A stretch of DNA of 64,000 nucleotides from Euphorbia lathyris. Lineage: Eukaryota; Streptophyta; Magnoliopsida; Malpighiales; Euphorbiaceae. Below are positions 23,301-33,046 of the stretch, piece by piece (within the stretch, counting starts at the first letter, position 1; every line of letters begins with the position of its first letter). Below the pieces are notes generated by a model. That model was not told the origin of the DNA and did no database searches. It saw nothing but the letters and a program-made list of their open reading frames with translations. The position numbers and the translations under genes were made by a program. Where the stretch lies: the NCBI RefSeq assembly GCF_963576675.1, contig NC_088912.1, forward strand, positions 55,824,395 through 55,888,394, given 5' to 3'.

Positions 23301-24309
23301 CTTCTAATTCTTCTCCCATTATAGGTTCTATTATTTCTTCACTTTGAACCATGTCATTAACACATTCTTCAACCAAGTCTAGTTTTATACAAGCGAATTC
23401 CTCCATAGGATACTTCATCGCTTTGTTCATATTAAACTTGATCTTATCTTCACCTATCCTTAAAACTACTTTCCCTTTCGACACATCGACTAATGCACGT
23501 CCCGTGTTCATAAACGGTCTACCAAAAATTAGTGGACAATTAACGTCATATGCAAAGTCTAATATAACAAAATCGGTAGGAAAAATAAATTTATCAACTT
23601 TGACTAAAACGTCCTCAATTATACCATATGGTCTCTTAGTGGTTTGATCCGCTAATTGCAAAACTAGATTGGTATGCTTGATATCTTCTTCTAAACCCAA
23701 CTTATTAAAAATAGACAACGACATTAAGTTTATACTTGCTCCTAAATCACAAAGACAACTTAGGAATTCAATATCTCCCAACTTACACGAGATGGTAAAA
23801 CATCCGGGATCTTTGGGTTTAGTGGGTAAATTGCTTGACACTATTGAACTACAGTCCTTAGTTAACGATATGGATGAAATTCCTTCCCAACTGATCTTCT
23901 TTGAAATCAAATCTTTTAAGAACTTACCATAGTTAGGAATCTGTGTTATCGCATCCATAAACGTCAAATTAATATGCAAATTTTTAAGTTTATCCAAAAA
24001 TGTTAAAAGTTGTTTGTCATAGTCTTTATTTCGGACTTTGTGTGGAAAAGGTGGTTTGGGTACAAATGTTTTTGTATTTGAGTCAATAGGTGAACTTTTT
24101 GCATTTAATGTATCTTCTTTGGATTTCGTTGGTAAATCAGTTCCTGGTAAAGTAGAATCTCCAGACATTTTCGGACCTAAGTAATTTTTCCCTGAACGAA
24201 GAGTGATAGCCTTTACTTGCTCTTTCGGATTTTCTTCCGTATGGCTAGGAAGACTTCCCTCTTTTCGGGATGGAATTGATTTAGCAATTTGTCCAATTTG
24301 AACCTCCAA
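20332..24309 (-). pseudogene. pol: Athila pol: protease, RT, RNase H, integrase; single nonsense
   Basis: In order: protease with CDLGASINLM (D-L-G-A active site, about 23740) and IFGRPFMNTG; reverse transcriptase with MPFGLCNALATFQRCM and the catalytic FMDDFSVY box (about 22480-22510); RNase H from [13 protein letters not shown]; an H-H-C-C zinc finger ending CDKCQRIG; integrase core with [14 protein letters not shown] and [11 protein letters not shown] supplying D-D-E; and a C-terminal [11 protein letters not shown] block. The only break is one TGA at about 22468-22470, right after the RT catalytic box, where related elements have Gly. Otherwise about 1325 codons are open, so this copy died recently by point mutation. 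Confidence 0.9.
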
Positions 24310-25602
24310 ATTATGGATGCTAGATGAGTGGTTTTTAATAAGCTGATCGAATTTATTCTCGATCCGTTTAAAACCATCGTCGTGATTACTTATTTTTCCA
24401 CTGATAGGATCTATAAATTTGTCGATTTTAGAAGATAAAGTGCTAATCGTATCTCTTAATTGATTTTGATAATTATTGGTACGATTTTGATTAGCCTTTG
24501 CATTATTATTATTATCTTTCCAATTAAAGTTAGGATGATTCCTCCATCCAGAATTATAAGTACTAGAGTAAGGATTATTAGTTTGGTTTTGCCATTGGAC
24601 AAAATTTACCTATTCAATCTCGCTCATACCTTCATAATCCACATCCGTTTGGATTGGATTAGCATTGGTATCGCATGGTGCCATAAACCTATCAATTTTG
24701 TGCGATAAGGCAGAAAATTGGGCTTGTAACATCGTGACTGGATCAAGATTCACTATACTTTTAACGGATGATGTGGTTGAGGACGATGGTTTCGCCACCG
24801 GTATGTGTCCACGTTCTGCGGGCCACATATTGCTGTTGATTGCCATTTCCTCCAAAAGTTCTCTTGCTTGGGCGAATGTCTTCTTAATAAATAACCCTCC
24901 CGACATAGCATCTAATGAACCTCTAGTTGTAGGATTCAATCCATTATAAAATGTTTGCATTAAAAGTGCATCGGGCAATTGGTGGTGTGGGCATAAACGT
25001 TGAAGTTCTTTAAAACATTCCCAAGCCTCATAAAGAGTTTCATTATCATTCTGAGAAAAAGATGTTAACTCTTTTATGACTCTTGCGGTTTTTGCTAAAG
25101 GAAAATATTTTGATAAGAATGCTTGGGCTAGTTGTTCCAAAGTCGCAAATGTTGTGCCTGGCATAGAAGTTAACCATTCTTTGGCTTTATCCTTCAAAGT
25201 GAAAGGAAAGAGTCGAAGTTTGATTGCTTCGGCAGTCACATCTTGTATTTTAAAAGTGTCACAAATTTCAAGAAAATTTGTCAAATGAGTGTTAGGATTT
25301 TCGTTAGGTAACCCATAAAATGTCACGTTATTTTGCAACATATTAAGCAAAGCGGGCTTAATTTCAAATTGGTTTGCCGTGATTCTGGGTCTAACGATAC
25401 TATTGGTTACACCGGCCATCCCTGGCCTAGCGTATTCCATAAGTGTTGGTGGATTTGCCATATTTTCTGGCTCGAAATTTTGTTTGTTTTTGTTTTTCTT
25501 GTCTTTCTTTTTCTTTTTAAGTGTCTTCTCAATTTCTGGATCTAACGGGTTTGGTGCAATGCCTGAACTTCGAGAACTGCGCATGAACTTGAAATTTTGC
25601 AC
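24310..25602 (-). pseudogene. gag: Athila gag, fused to pol, with a nonsense codon and no zinc knuckle
   Basis: The start is at 25602 (MQNFKFMRSSRSS), about 150 bp below the primer-binding site. A basic KKKKKDKKNKNK stretch precedes the gypsy gag core (FYGLPNENPNTHLTNFLE, LRLFPFTLKDKAKEWL, LTSFSQNDNETLYEAWECF, FYNGLNPTTRGSLDAMSGG). A TAG near 24608 separates this from NPYSSTYNSGWRNHPNF and the spacer that runs in frame into protease. Where Athila gags usually have a CX2CX3HX4C knuckle, this one has only APCDTNANPIQTD, so the RNA-binding knuckle is missing or unrecognisable. Confidence 0.85.
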
Positions 25603-25750
25603 GAACCGAAACTGCCTTCAAAATAGAATTGAAAAATAAAAATGTTAGTAAATTAAAATTAATAAATTATAAAAGTTAAAATAAGTATGTATAAACCTAG
25701 ATTCGAAATAAAATACGAAAAATCTAAATTTTTGTTAAAAATTTTGGCGT

Positions 25751-25768
25751 TCCCCGGCAACGGCGCCA
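25751..25768 (-). other. tRNA-Asp primer-binding site
   Basis: On the plus strand TCCCCGGCAACGGCGCCA equals the 3' end of plant tRNA-Asp including CCA, so the minus strand pairs with that tRNA. It starts six bases inside the LTR edge at 25775. Short arms TTTTGGCG (25742-25749) and CGCCAAAA (25764-25771) could fold the site into a hairpin. Confidence 0.85.
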
Positions 25769-25774
25769 AAAACT

Positions 25775-27249
25775 TGTTGAGCGATATCTGTAAGTGCACG
25801 GTTTCGCTTGTAGTAATAAAAAGATATCGATCCCACAGGGAATGTTTTTCAACAAAAACTTATTTATGTGTAGATTAAATACGACTTAAGGTTTATAGAA
25901 ATAGATAATCGTTATTTGAAATTGGTTTTGAAATTGATAGAATAAGAATTAGGTTAGAATATGTAGAATGTTAGAAATTAAATCTGTTGAAAATGAATTA
26001 CAAAACAGAAACGTTTAGTGTCTAAAATAAGAGATTTATTGTGTTCGTTTGCATTAAGCAAAGAAAACAATTTTAAACTTTGTATAAATTATAAAAGTGT
26101 AATAACGTAAACTCCTTCAATTAAAGGGCTTTGAACTGCAGACAATCCTCCTACGATCGGGTTAGATTGCTACCTTAACCAAATTAATTCTCAAAGAATG
26201 AATTTGCCTAAGTGTTCAACAAAGTTTCCTTGTAAAGATATTGAATTTAACTACGTTTTAATGAAAACGCCAGAACTCACTTCGGATCCTTTACAGAAGT
26301 GCTACATAAAAATATATTGAATTGCATGAACTTTATTAGATGAAGTGTGAATTTGATACAAGTTTACAGAGAATAAAAAGCATGGAAGCATTCAAAACGA
26401 CATGAGAGTTCTGGGTCGCCAATCCTTTCCTCAAACCTCGTTAGAGTTTGTCAAGCTCCGGGGTCGAATCCGCTACTTAATCTTCTCGCTGAATCTTCAG
26501 AATAGAGATGGTTCTTCTACTACCAAAATGTAAACTAATCTTGAAACAGATCTTAATCTAAATCTAAATGCTACTGTGTATGTAATTATTTGATAAACAA
26601 TGTGTACATCATATCGTTTTTACAAAATCGAACTTTCTAACTCTGAATCGTGTTTGACTCAGAATTTCTGCATAAATTCTGTACGAAATCTTAACTCTCA
26701 ATTATTATTCTTCAACTCTGAATCAACTCTTTATTTATAGATGTTGAAGAGTCGTGTCTAGGGGACATGTCTGCTGTGAAGAGACGTTTCTATCCAATCG
26801 AACGGACGCGTATCTTTGAAATCGAACATGTGTAAGATGTGCTGCCTGAGAATCTGAAGTTACCGAGATACTAAAATCTCTACCGAGATTAGGGGGTAGA
26901 TTTTGTCTTTGAAAAACGGAGGAGAGGAATAGATGGAAGACTCGTGTCGCGACCGAGAATAGGGAATCTCAGTCACGACACGGGTGATTATTCCCAGCAT
27001 TTGACTTCGTTCCCGTCCTTCGTAATGGTGCGTTTGATTTTCATCGTCTTTGACTCTTTTCGTAAGGTTTTTCCTTCGTTTCTGACCTCTTTTCGTTCCT
27101 ATTTGGATTTTACCAAATATTTAGGTACCTTGCATGAAAGAAACATATTCAGACATAAAAGTACTCTAAATAGATATAAACAACACAAATTCGTAGCAGA
27201 ACTGATGTAAATATAATGATGATATTTTAGGTATATTTTAGGCTTAACA
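25775..27249 (-). repeat. 5' LTR of the 13.8-kb Athila element
   Basis: A 1475-bp partner of the LTR at 13412-14867 with the same edges (TGTTGAGCG...GCTTAACA). Differences include scattered substitutions and a roughly 20-bp extra segment near 26870. The TATA box is at 26732-26739 and the hairpin at 26943-26982. Confidence 0.9.
26732..26982 (-). promoter_or_regulatory. 5' LTR promoter cassette: hairpin upstream of TATA box
   Basis: TATAAATA (minus) is at 26732-26739. The hairpin CGTGTCGCGACCGAGA / TCTCAGTCACGACACG (26943-26958 / 26967-26982) has an 8-nt loop ATAGGGAA. Two arm positions are mismatched, both CpG-to-CpA changes relative to the perfect copy in the 3' LTR. Confidence 0.65.
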
Positions 27250-28121
27250 GTGATTTAGCTTCAGTCTTAGATACGTCGACTCTGGAATTCTTTGTGACAA
27301 GCTTGATAGGTTTGAGTGTGATTGTTTCAGAGGCCTTTTTTGGTTCAACATCAGGAATAAGAACTTTATGTGGCTTGCTGTGCTCCAAACCATTAATGAT
27401 TTTCTCATTAATTATTGAGCCAAAGATTGGGCTCTTTTCAAGAAGAATTGTGACTTTGTTTTCCTCCAAAAGACGAGTGATCAAAGATCCAAAGAAAAGC
27501 TGGGCATAACATCTCTTCATGGTAGTTATCATCGGTACTGGAAGGTTCAAAGGTTGGTTTTCCAGGATGTGCCACATGAGGCAGAGCTCAAAATTGGACA
27601 TGAAGTTGAAAGAGCCATTCTTGGATATCATGTAGTTGACAATCACGTAGTGTGCTTGTCTTGGAGTTTGGGGCAAGTAGGTAGCAATGAGCTCACCGTA
27701 CAGATTCTCACGTGTCATATACTTCTGAGGGAATTTTGCTACTTTCTTTTCGTCTCCAGAGTTTTGGAGCTCTTCTCATGTAAGATCTACTTCTAGTAGA
27801 TCGGCTAGCTTCTGAGGAGTAATGAGAAAGGTTGTTCCTTGCACAGTGGTGATGAGTTGGTCATCATCTTCTGGGTGACCATGAAGGTTCTAGTAAAATT
27901 TGATGATAAGGTCATGATAGGCAAAACTAGGTAGATTGAAGAAGGTTTGCCATTTTTTTGTTGCGAATCCAGGTTGCAAATGGATCAACTTTGCTAACAT
28001 AATCCCAGTCAAAATACCTGGATCTTTGAACCACTGGGTTCTTGAATTGCTTGTACAGAGCAACTAGAGTGTCAATGTCACTTCCAAATGAGGAAGATTT
28101 AGCTTCTTGTTTATTCGCCAT
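27250..28121 (-). pseudogene. Sirevirus env-like ORF, 5' half (plant transposon protein family)
   Basis: The start at 28121 (MANKQEAKSSSFGSDIDTLV) is 131 bp below a TATA box. It continues with KQFKNPVVQRSRYFDWDYV, then after a slip in an A run near 27950 with TFLITPQKLADLLEVDLT, MTRENLYGELIATYLPQTP, HYVIVNYMISKNGSFNFM, FELCLMWHILENQP and CYAQLFFGSLITRLLEE. This looks like the domain called putative plant transposon protein in plant databases (from memory of the family). Two nonsense codons plus the frameshift make it a pseudogene. It follows copia RNase H in the same orientation, so I assign it as the third ORF of Sirevirus copy 3. The 3' half lies at 13411-11091. Confidence 0.6.
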
Positions 28122-28251
28122 TGATGAAGGTAAGGAAGAAAAGTTTGAAGCTTTTGGAAGATCTTAGAGAGGGGGAGAAAGAGAGGTGAAGATACAGAGC
28201 TTTGGGGAAGATGATTTCAGTGTAAAGAGATTTATGTAGAAATTAGAGGCT

Positions 28252-28400
28252 TATTTATAGGAGGTGGAAGAAGTGGAAGAGGTTCTAGAAATCCAAACTG
28301 CTAATCGGAGTAATGATGACCTAGATACTAGAGCAAGAGTTCTAGCAGTATAATTATGACCTAGAAGTAATAATGATCTAGACCTTTCATCTAGGTTCTA
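28252..28400 (-). promoter_or_regulatory. Candidate internal promoter for the Sirevirus env-like ORF
   Basis: TATAAATA (minus, 28252-28259) lies 131 bp upstream of the ATG at 28121. An imperfect hairpin (CTAGACCT / AGGTTCTAG, one bulged base) lies near 28378-28399, among several GACCTAG words. Confidence 0.4.
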
Positions 28401-28559
28401 GGTTTAAAATACATGTGCTCTTTCCAAGATTCGTGGCATTCATGCAAGTGTACACGTATCTTTTAAAGTTTAGAGGTTCTAATTAAGTTGAACATGCATA
28501 CGTGTCATTTAGATATACTGAAGGGGATTAAACATACATATTGATTCTCTCAGAGCGCA

Positions 28560-30461
28560 AATTTGCTCTCTTGCAAGAGGCTTGGTGAAGATATCAACAA
28601 CTTGTGCTTCTAAGGGTACATATATCAACTTGATTTCTCCTTTAAGGATATGATCTCTGATGAAGTGATGCCTTATGCTAACATGCTTTTCATCTTATTG
28701 TGCTGGATTGGATTTTTGGAGAGGTCAATAGCACTTTTGTTGTCACACATGACATCAATAGTTTTGGTTCTGACTCCTAAATCTTATAAGTGCTGCTTTA
28801 TCTAGAGGACTTGAGCAATGCAACTTCCAACAACAATATACTCTACTTCTTACTGAACCAGGACACTAGGCTGCTTCCGAGAAAGTGACATCCTCTAGAA
28901 GTACTTTTTCGTTCCAGCTTATCTTGTCCATAGTCATCATCCGTGTATCCTAGAAGGCTAAATTTAGAGGTATTGGGATACTAGAGGCCTACATTCACAG
29001 AACTTTGCAAATACCCAATGATTCTTTTCATAGCTATGTAGTGTGATTCCTTAGGTTAGATTGATATCTAGCACAATAACATATTAAGAATTGTACATCA
29101 GGTCTACTAGCAGTAAGATAGAGTAGGCAACCAATCATACCTCTGTATAATTTTTTGTTTATTAACTTACCTGACTCATCTATTGAAAGTACAGTATCTG
29201 TGCTCATAGGTGTGGAGATTGGTTTACAATGCTCAATGTCATATTTCTTCAGTATTCCTTCAGCATATTTGACTTGGCTAATGAATATACCATTATTGCC
29301 TTGTTTAATTTGAAGTACAATAAAGAAGTTAAGTTCTCCCATCATGGACATTTCAAATTCACCATGCATTTGTTTACTAAACTCTACACATAGAGATTCA
29401 TGAGTAGCACTAAAGATAATATCATCAACATAAAACTTATGCTAATAGGGTATTTTTACCCTTCTTCTAAATAAATAAGGTTGTATCGGTTTTGCCTCTG
29501 AAAATTTATTGTCAAAAGGAAGTTAGTTAATATTCACCAATCACGTGGTGCTTGTTTCAAACCGTACAAAGTCTTCTTAAGCTTATAAACATGGTTTAAA
29601 AGCTTAGGGTCTTCAAACCCAAGAGGTTGATTTACATAAACCTCTTCATTTATGAATCCATTTAAGAATGCACTTTTTACATCCATTTGAAATAATTTAA
29701 AGTTCATATAGCTAGCATAAGCATAAAGGATTCATATAACTTCTAACCTTGCTACTGGATCAACTGTTTCTCCATAATCAATATCTTCTTGTTGGCTGTA
29801 CCCTTGGGCTACAAACCTTGCTTTGTTCTTGATTATGTTTCCTTCTTCATCTAACTTGTTGCAGAGACCCATCTGGTTCCGACTGTCTTTTTTTTCTTCG
29901 GATGGGGTACTAAGTCCCATACACCATTACTTCTTAATTGATTGAGCTCGTCTTGCATTGCGATCATCCAGTATTCGCCATTTTTTGCTTCTGGAAAAGT
30001 CTTGGGTTCTAGAAAAAAGATGAAGGCAACATTACTCAGAAGCTGTCTTAGTTGGCTTCTGGTCTTTACGGTGTTCTGGATAGAGTCAATTATATTTCCT
30101 TTAGAGTGGCATCTGGGGACTCTTACTTCTATCAGAAGAGTAGTGTCTTTGGCTATGTGTGTTTCAACAATATCTTCGGGGAGATTTTCGTTAGCAAATA
30201 TAATTTCAGATTCAGTTTTACCTTCAGAGGTTCCAATTGGATTTGACTCGGCAACTTGGTTATTCTCAGTAGGTACTGAGGCTAGTTCTTCTTATGGATC
30301 ATTGCTAGACTTCTCTGCAGGATTAGTCTCATCGAATTCAACATGTACATATTCTTCTAGTACATGAGTTCGTTTATTAAAAATCTTATATGCTTTACTG
30401 TTTGTTGAATAGCCAACAAAAATGGCTTCATCAGCCTTAGAATCAAACTTATCAAGATTGT
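28560..30461 (-). pseudogene. pol: copia pol remnant of Sirevirus copy 3 (integrase end, RT, RNase H)
   Basis: Decayed but ordered on the minus strand: integrase C-terminus at 30461-30292 (KFDSKADEAIFVGYSTNSK), RT N-terminus at 29920-29732 (NKLDEEGNIIKNKARFVAQG), RT C-terminal part at 29369-29034 (MMGELNFFIVLQIKQGNNG, YRGMIGCLLYLTASRPDV), and RNase H traces at about 28980-28560 (CDNKSAIDLSKNP near 28750). It has many stops and frameshifts. The integrase end is highly similar to copies 1 and 2, so it is the same family. The copy is cut at 30461 by an LTR-like segment beginning TGTAGATACTGG. Confidence 0.75.
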
Positions 30462-30931
30462 TGTAGATACTGGAGTCGGAGGACCTATGATGAAAACCCA
30501 TGATAAAACGATAAAAACGACCGATTTGCAAAATAATACTTGAGATGGATATACAGTCAAAACACAAAAAACAAAAATAATCAGTCAAAAAATGACCCGG
30601 GATTGTGCAAACGGACCTGATGGGGGGTTGACCGGTGGACTCATCAAAAGACATCCATCGGTCCAACGCGAGCTTGTATGAACGGGCTCAGTAAAAAATT
30701 CACGGGCCCATCCTTCCGGCCACAGGCCCGTGGCGGGCTAGGCTTTACGCCCAGCCGGGTGTAAAGCCCTCAGGCTCCATGCCTATAAAAGGCACGGAGC
30801 CCGAGACACGGAGGAGGACGAAAAAAACTTATTGAAACGCTGCTGATTTGATTTTTAGACCCGAACTATACTTAAACACACCCAAACTAAAGGAAATCAG
30901 ACCGTTTTTTTTATCAAAATACTTGTCAACA
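30462..30931 (+). repeat. LTR-like segment with hairpin and TATA box
   Basis: It begins TGTAGATACTGGAGTC exactly where the copia integrase is interrupted, and a plausible end is CTTGTCAACA near 30931. It has a strong plus-strand promoter: TATAAAA at 30784-30790, preceded by the hairpin GGCTTTACGCCC / GGGTGTAAAGCC (30741-30752 / 30757-30768; one mismatch, loop AGCC). No matching second LTR, primer-binding site or target duplication was found, so it may be a solo or truncated LTR of an unrecognised family. Confidence 0.4.
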
Positions 30932-31369
30932 GGTATTAATATGAGGAACTAGGTTCTGTATTTATTTCTTTCATTCTGTTTTACACATTTTTAGTTTATT
31001 AACTTATTTGTTTTTTATTTAAAATAATAATAAAAAATCATTTTTAGAACCCCGTTACATGAACTATGACCCGATTTGGGTAGTTCGGGATGGAAATAAA
31101 TTTTTATCTTAGATTTAACTATTTTTGGCATTCCTAGACGTTTTGGGGGACTCTTTTTTATTTTCCTATTTTCTATCACAAACAGCGGTTTAGTGATGGA
31201 TTGTTTTGTCAGTAAAGCTGTTGGAACCTTTTTTTTTTTTGAAGCAAAACTTAACCCTTTACTAATCCGAATGATTCACATCCTATAGTTAATATTTTAT
31301 ATAGTTATATTTTGAGTGTATAATTAAGTTTATATTTGACATGGTTTAATTAGAATAAAATATAAATGA
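30932..31369. other. AT-rich sequence without gene
   Basis: No coding frame, TIR or tRNA seen. It may be internal sequence of the element whose LTR-like segment precedes it. Confidence 0.4.
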
Positions 31370-31375
31370 TACAAG

Positions 31376-31540
31376 TGGTGAAGCTCTTAGTCTGTTGATT
31401 GAGAGCTTACATATGACTCTAGAGGTCATGGGTTCGAATCACATAGGGTGGGTTGTGGGTTTTTCTTTCTCTTTAATGTAGAAATAGGGCTCGAGGCCTT
31501 ATGGATAACACCTGAATTATTTAAAAAATGTTTTCACGAA
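31376..31540 (+). repeat. tRNA-derived SINE-like sequence
   Basis: A degenerate A box (AGTCTGTTGATTGAGAGC) is followed about 20 bp later by a good B box (GGTTCGAATC), the spacing of a pol III type 2 promoter. The cloverleaf does not close well, so it is not a functional tRNA gene. A plant SINE head is the likeliest reading; no A-tail or target duplication was confirmed. Confidence 0.4.
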
Positions 31541-31759
31541 TATATAAAGTTAATGACTTAAAGTGGCTAAGAATAGTTGGATGAGTCGTTTGGATTATTT
31601 AAAGCTATTGGGCAATATGGTTGAGATTAATATTAAAATGCATTAGTTACTAATATGGTTAGTAACCCGGCAACCTAGGAATCACATAGTTGATGTGATT
31701 GATTATATGAAGCTACCTATTAAAGGGAGTGAACTTGTTTGAGTCATTCAAAGTAAGCC

Positions 31760-32166
31760 TCACGAGATACCCCAGGGTATGGGACGGGTATGGGAATACC
31801 CCAGGGTACCCGTTATAATTTTTTTATATATTAATAAATATCATTATTTTTTAGATGTAAGACGTGAGGTTTGAACCATAACCTTTTGTTTTTCAACTAT
31901 TGAGTGATAATTTATTCTTATTGATTAAGGTTCAACGTGTTCAATTTTTAAACGAATGATTTATTAAATTTGTAATATTTTTTGTTTCATTTATTGATTC
32001 TTATCGGGTAAGGGTACCCGTGGGTATTCGCGAATTAAATGAGACGAGTATGAGATGCAAAAAGTATATCCGTTAGGGTAATGGAAAGGGTACAGGTAAT
32101 TAAAAAACAAAAGAGTAAGGGTTTGGGATTGACATTACCCACGGGTACTCTACCCGTTGCCATCCC
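31760..32166. mobile_element. Possible hAT-like MITE remnant
   Basis: The right end, reading inward on the minus strand, is TAGGGATGGCAACGGGTAG, typical of hAT-derived MITEs. The left end is rich in GGGTATGGG and GGGTACCCG words but gives no clean inverted terminus, and no 8-bp duplication was found. Confidence 0.35.
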
Positions 32167-32207
32167 TAGATTCTGCCCCCAATAAATGTTTCAATAAAAT
32201 GGCAGAA

Positions 32208-32400
32208 CATATGGTCTCTCCATGTAGCACCTAAAATTAATTTTGGGCGGAAATTTGCCCATCAATGGCTAACCTCCCAACGATGGCTAATATGTAAAGG
32301 AGCTGGGGAAGATGAACATAATGTGTTTTTGTCCTGTCAGGTGGCAAATAAGGTTTGGAAATTATTCTTCAAAGACAATAGAATGGGCTCACTTAACTAT
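32208..32400 (+). pseudogene. LINE reverse-transcriptase zinc-binding (zf-RVT) remnant
   Basis: A plus-strand frame reads WSLHVAPKINFGRKFAHQW, then CKGAGEDEHNVFLSCQVANK and VWKLFF, matching the layout of the zf-RVT region at the C-terminus of plant L1-type LINE polymerases. Only about 60 codons survive. It lies some 230 bp beyond the stop codon of the DNAJC8-like gene, in the opposite orientation. Confidence 0.55.
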
Positions 32401-32632
32401 TCTAAAATGAAGAAAACTTGAAACACATTATTCATAAAGAGTCATTTGTAAAACAAATTGGATCATGAGCTAAATTTAAATAGAAAGGTTGTACAAAGTC
32501 AGAAAATACACTACAAATTCTTCTAGGAATTGTTGTAAAATACAATAAATATATCTCCTTTAATTATGTCATGTTTCGCTAACAAAGGCACAAGATAATG
32601 CACCAAATGTAGTACCCTATACCCTGGATTTC

Positions 32633-33001
32633 CTAAGCTCGTTTCACAGGCCTTTGAACATAAGATTTGTTGGGATCCTCTGTCTTGAGTTTAGGGGGAC
32701 GAATTTCTCCCTTTTTACCCTGCACTTTTTTAAATTAATAAGATATCAATATTTAATAATACAAACCCCATAACAGACTAGTCTCACTTTTTTTCCTGTC
32801 TTCATGAAATCTCTCCAGCTTGATACCTGATGATTAAGTGGAAATGTCAATAAAATATTAGCTAAAAATCCCAAACATGCTAGCTCATTATTCCAAACTC
32901 GATCACAAATTTTCAGACCAATTTTATTCGATTTAAAATTTCAACATAGGCTCAAGCAAATTAATTCACAGTAATAGATATAGATAGCAATAACAGAGAG
33001 T

Positions 33002-33046
<45 letters not shown>

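Larger units (their letters stand above)
13412..27249 (-). mobile_element. Athila-type Ty3/gypsy element, 13.8 kb, both LTRs present
   Basis: Complete structure on the minus strand: 5' LTR 25775-27249, tRNA-Asp primer-binding site 25751-25768, gag 25602-24310, pol 24309-20332, env-like ORF A 19666-18785, env-like ORF B 17589-16361, noncoding 3' region, 3' LTR 13412-14867. A perfect 5-bp duplication, GTGAT, flanks it (13407-13411 and 27250-27254). It sits inside the env-like ORF of Sirevirus copy 3. The LTRs remain closely similar but carry substitutions and small indels, so insertion was not very recent. Gag-pol has two nonsense codons, so this copy is non-autonomous now. The Athila assignment rests on the primer-binding site, the env-like ORFs and pol motifs. 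Confidence 0.9.

Noticed and set aside
23150..23932. Several plus-strand ORFs within the Athila pol region
   Set aside because: They are antisense shadows of the clear minus-strand protease and RT frame.
25751..25768. tRNA-Asp gene fragment
   Set aside because: Only the last 18 bases match, exactly at the LTR edge; it is a primer-binding site.
31376..31460. Functional tRNA gene
   Set aside because: A and B boxes are recognisable but acceptor and anticodon stems do not pair.
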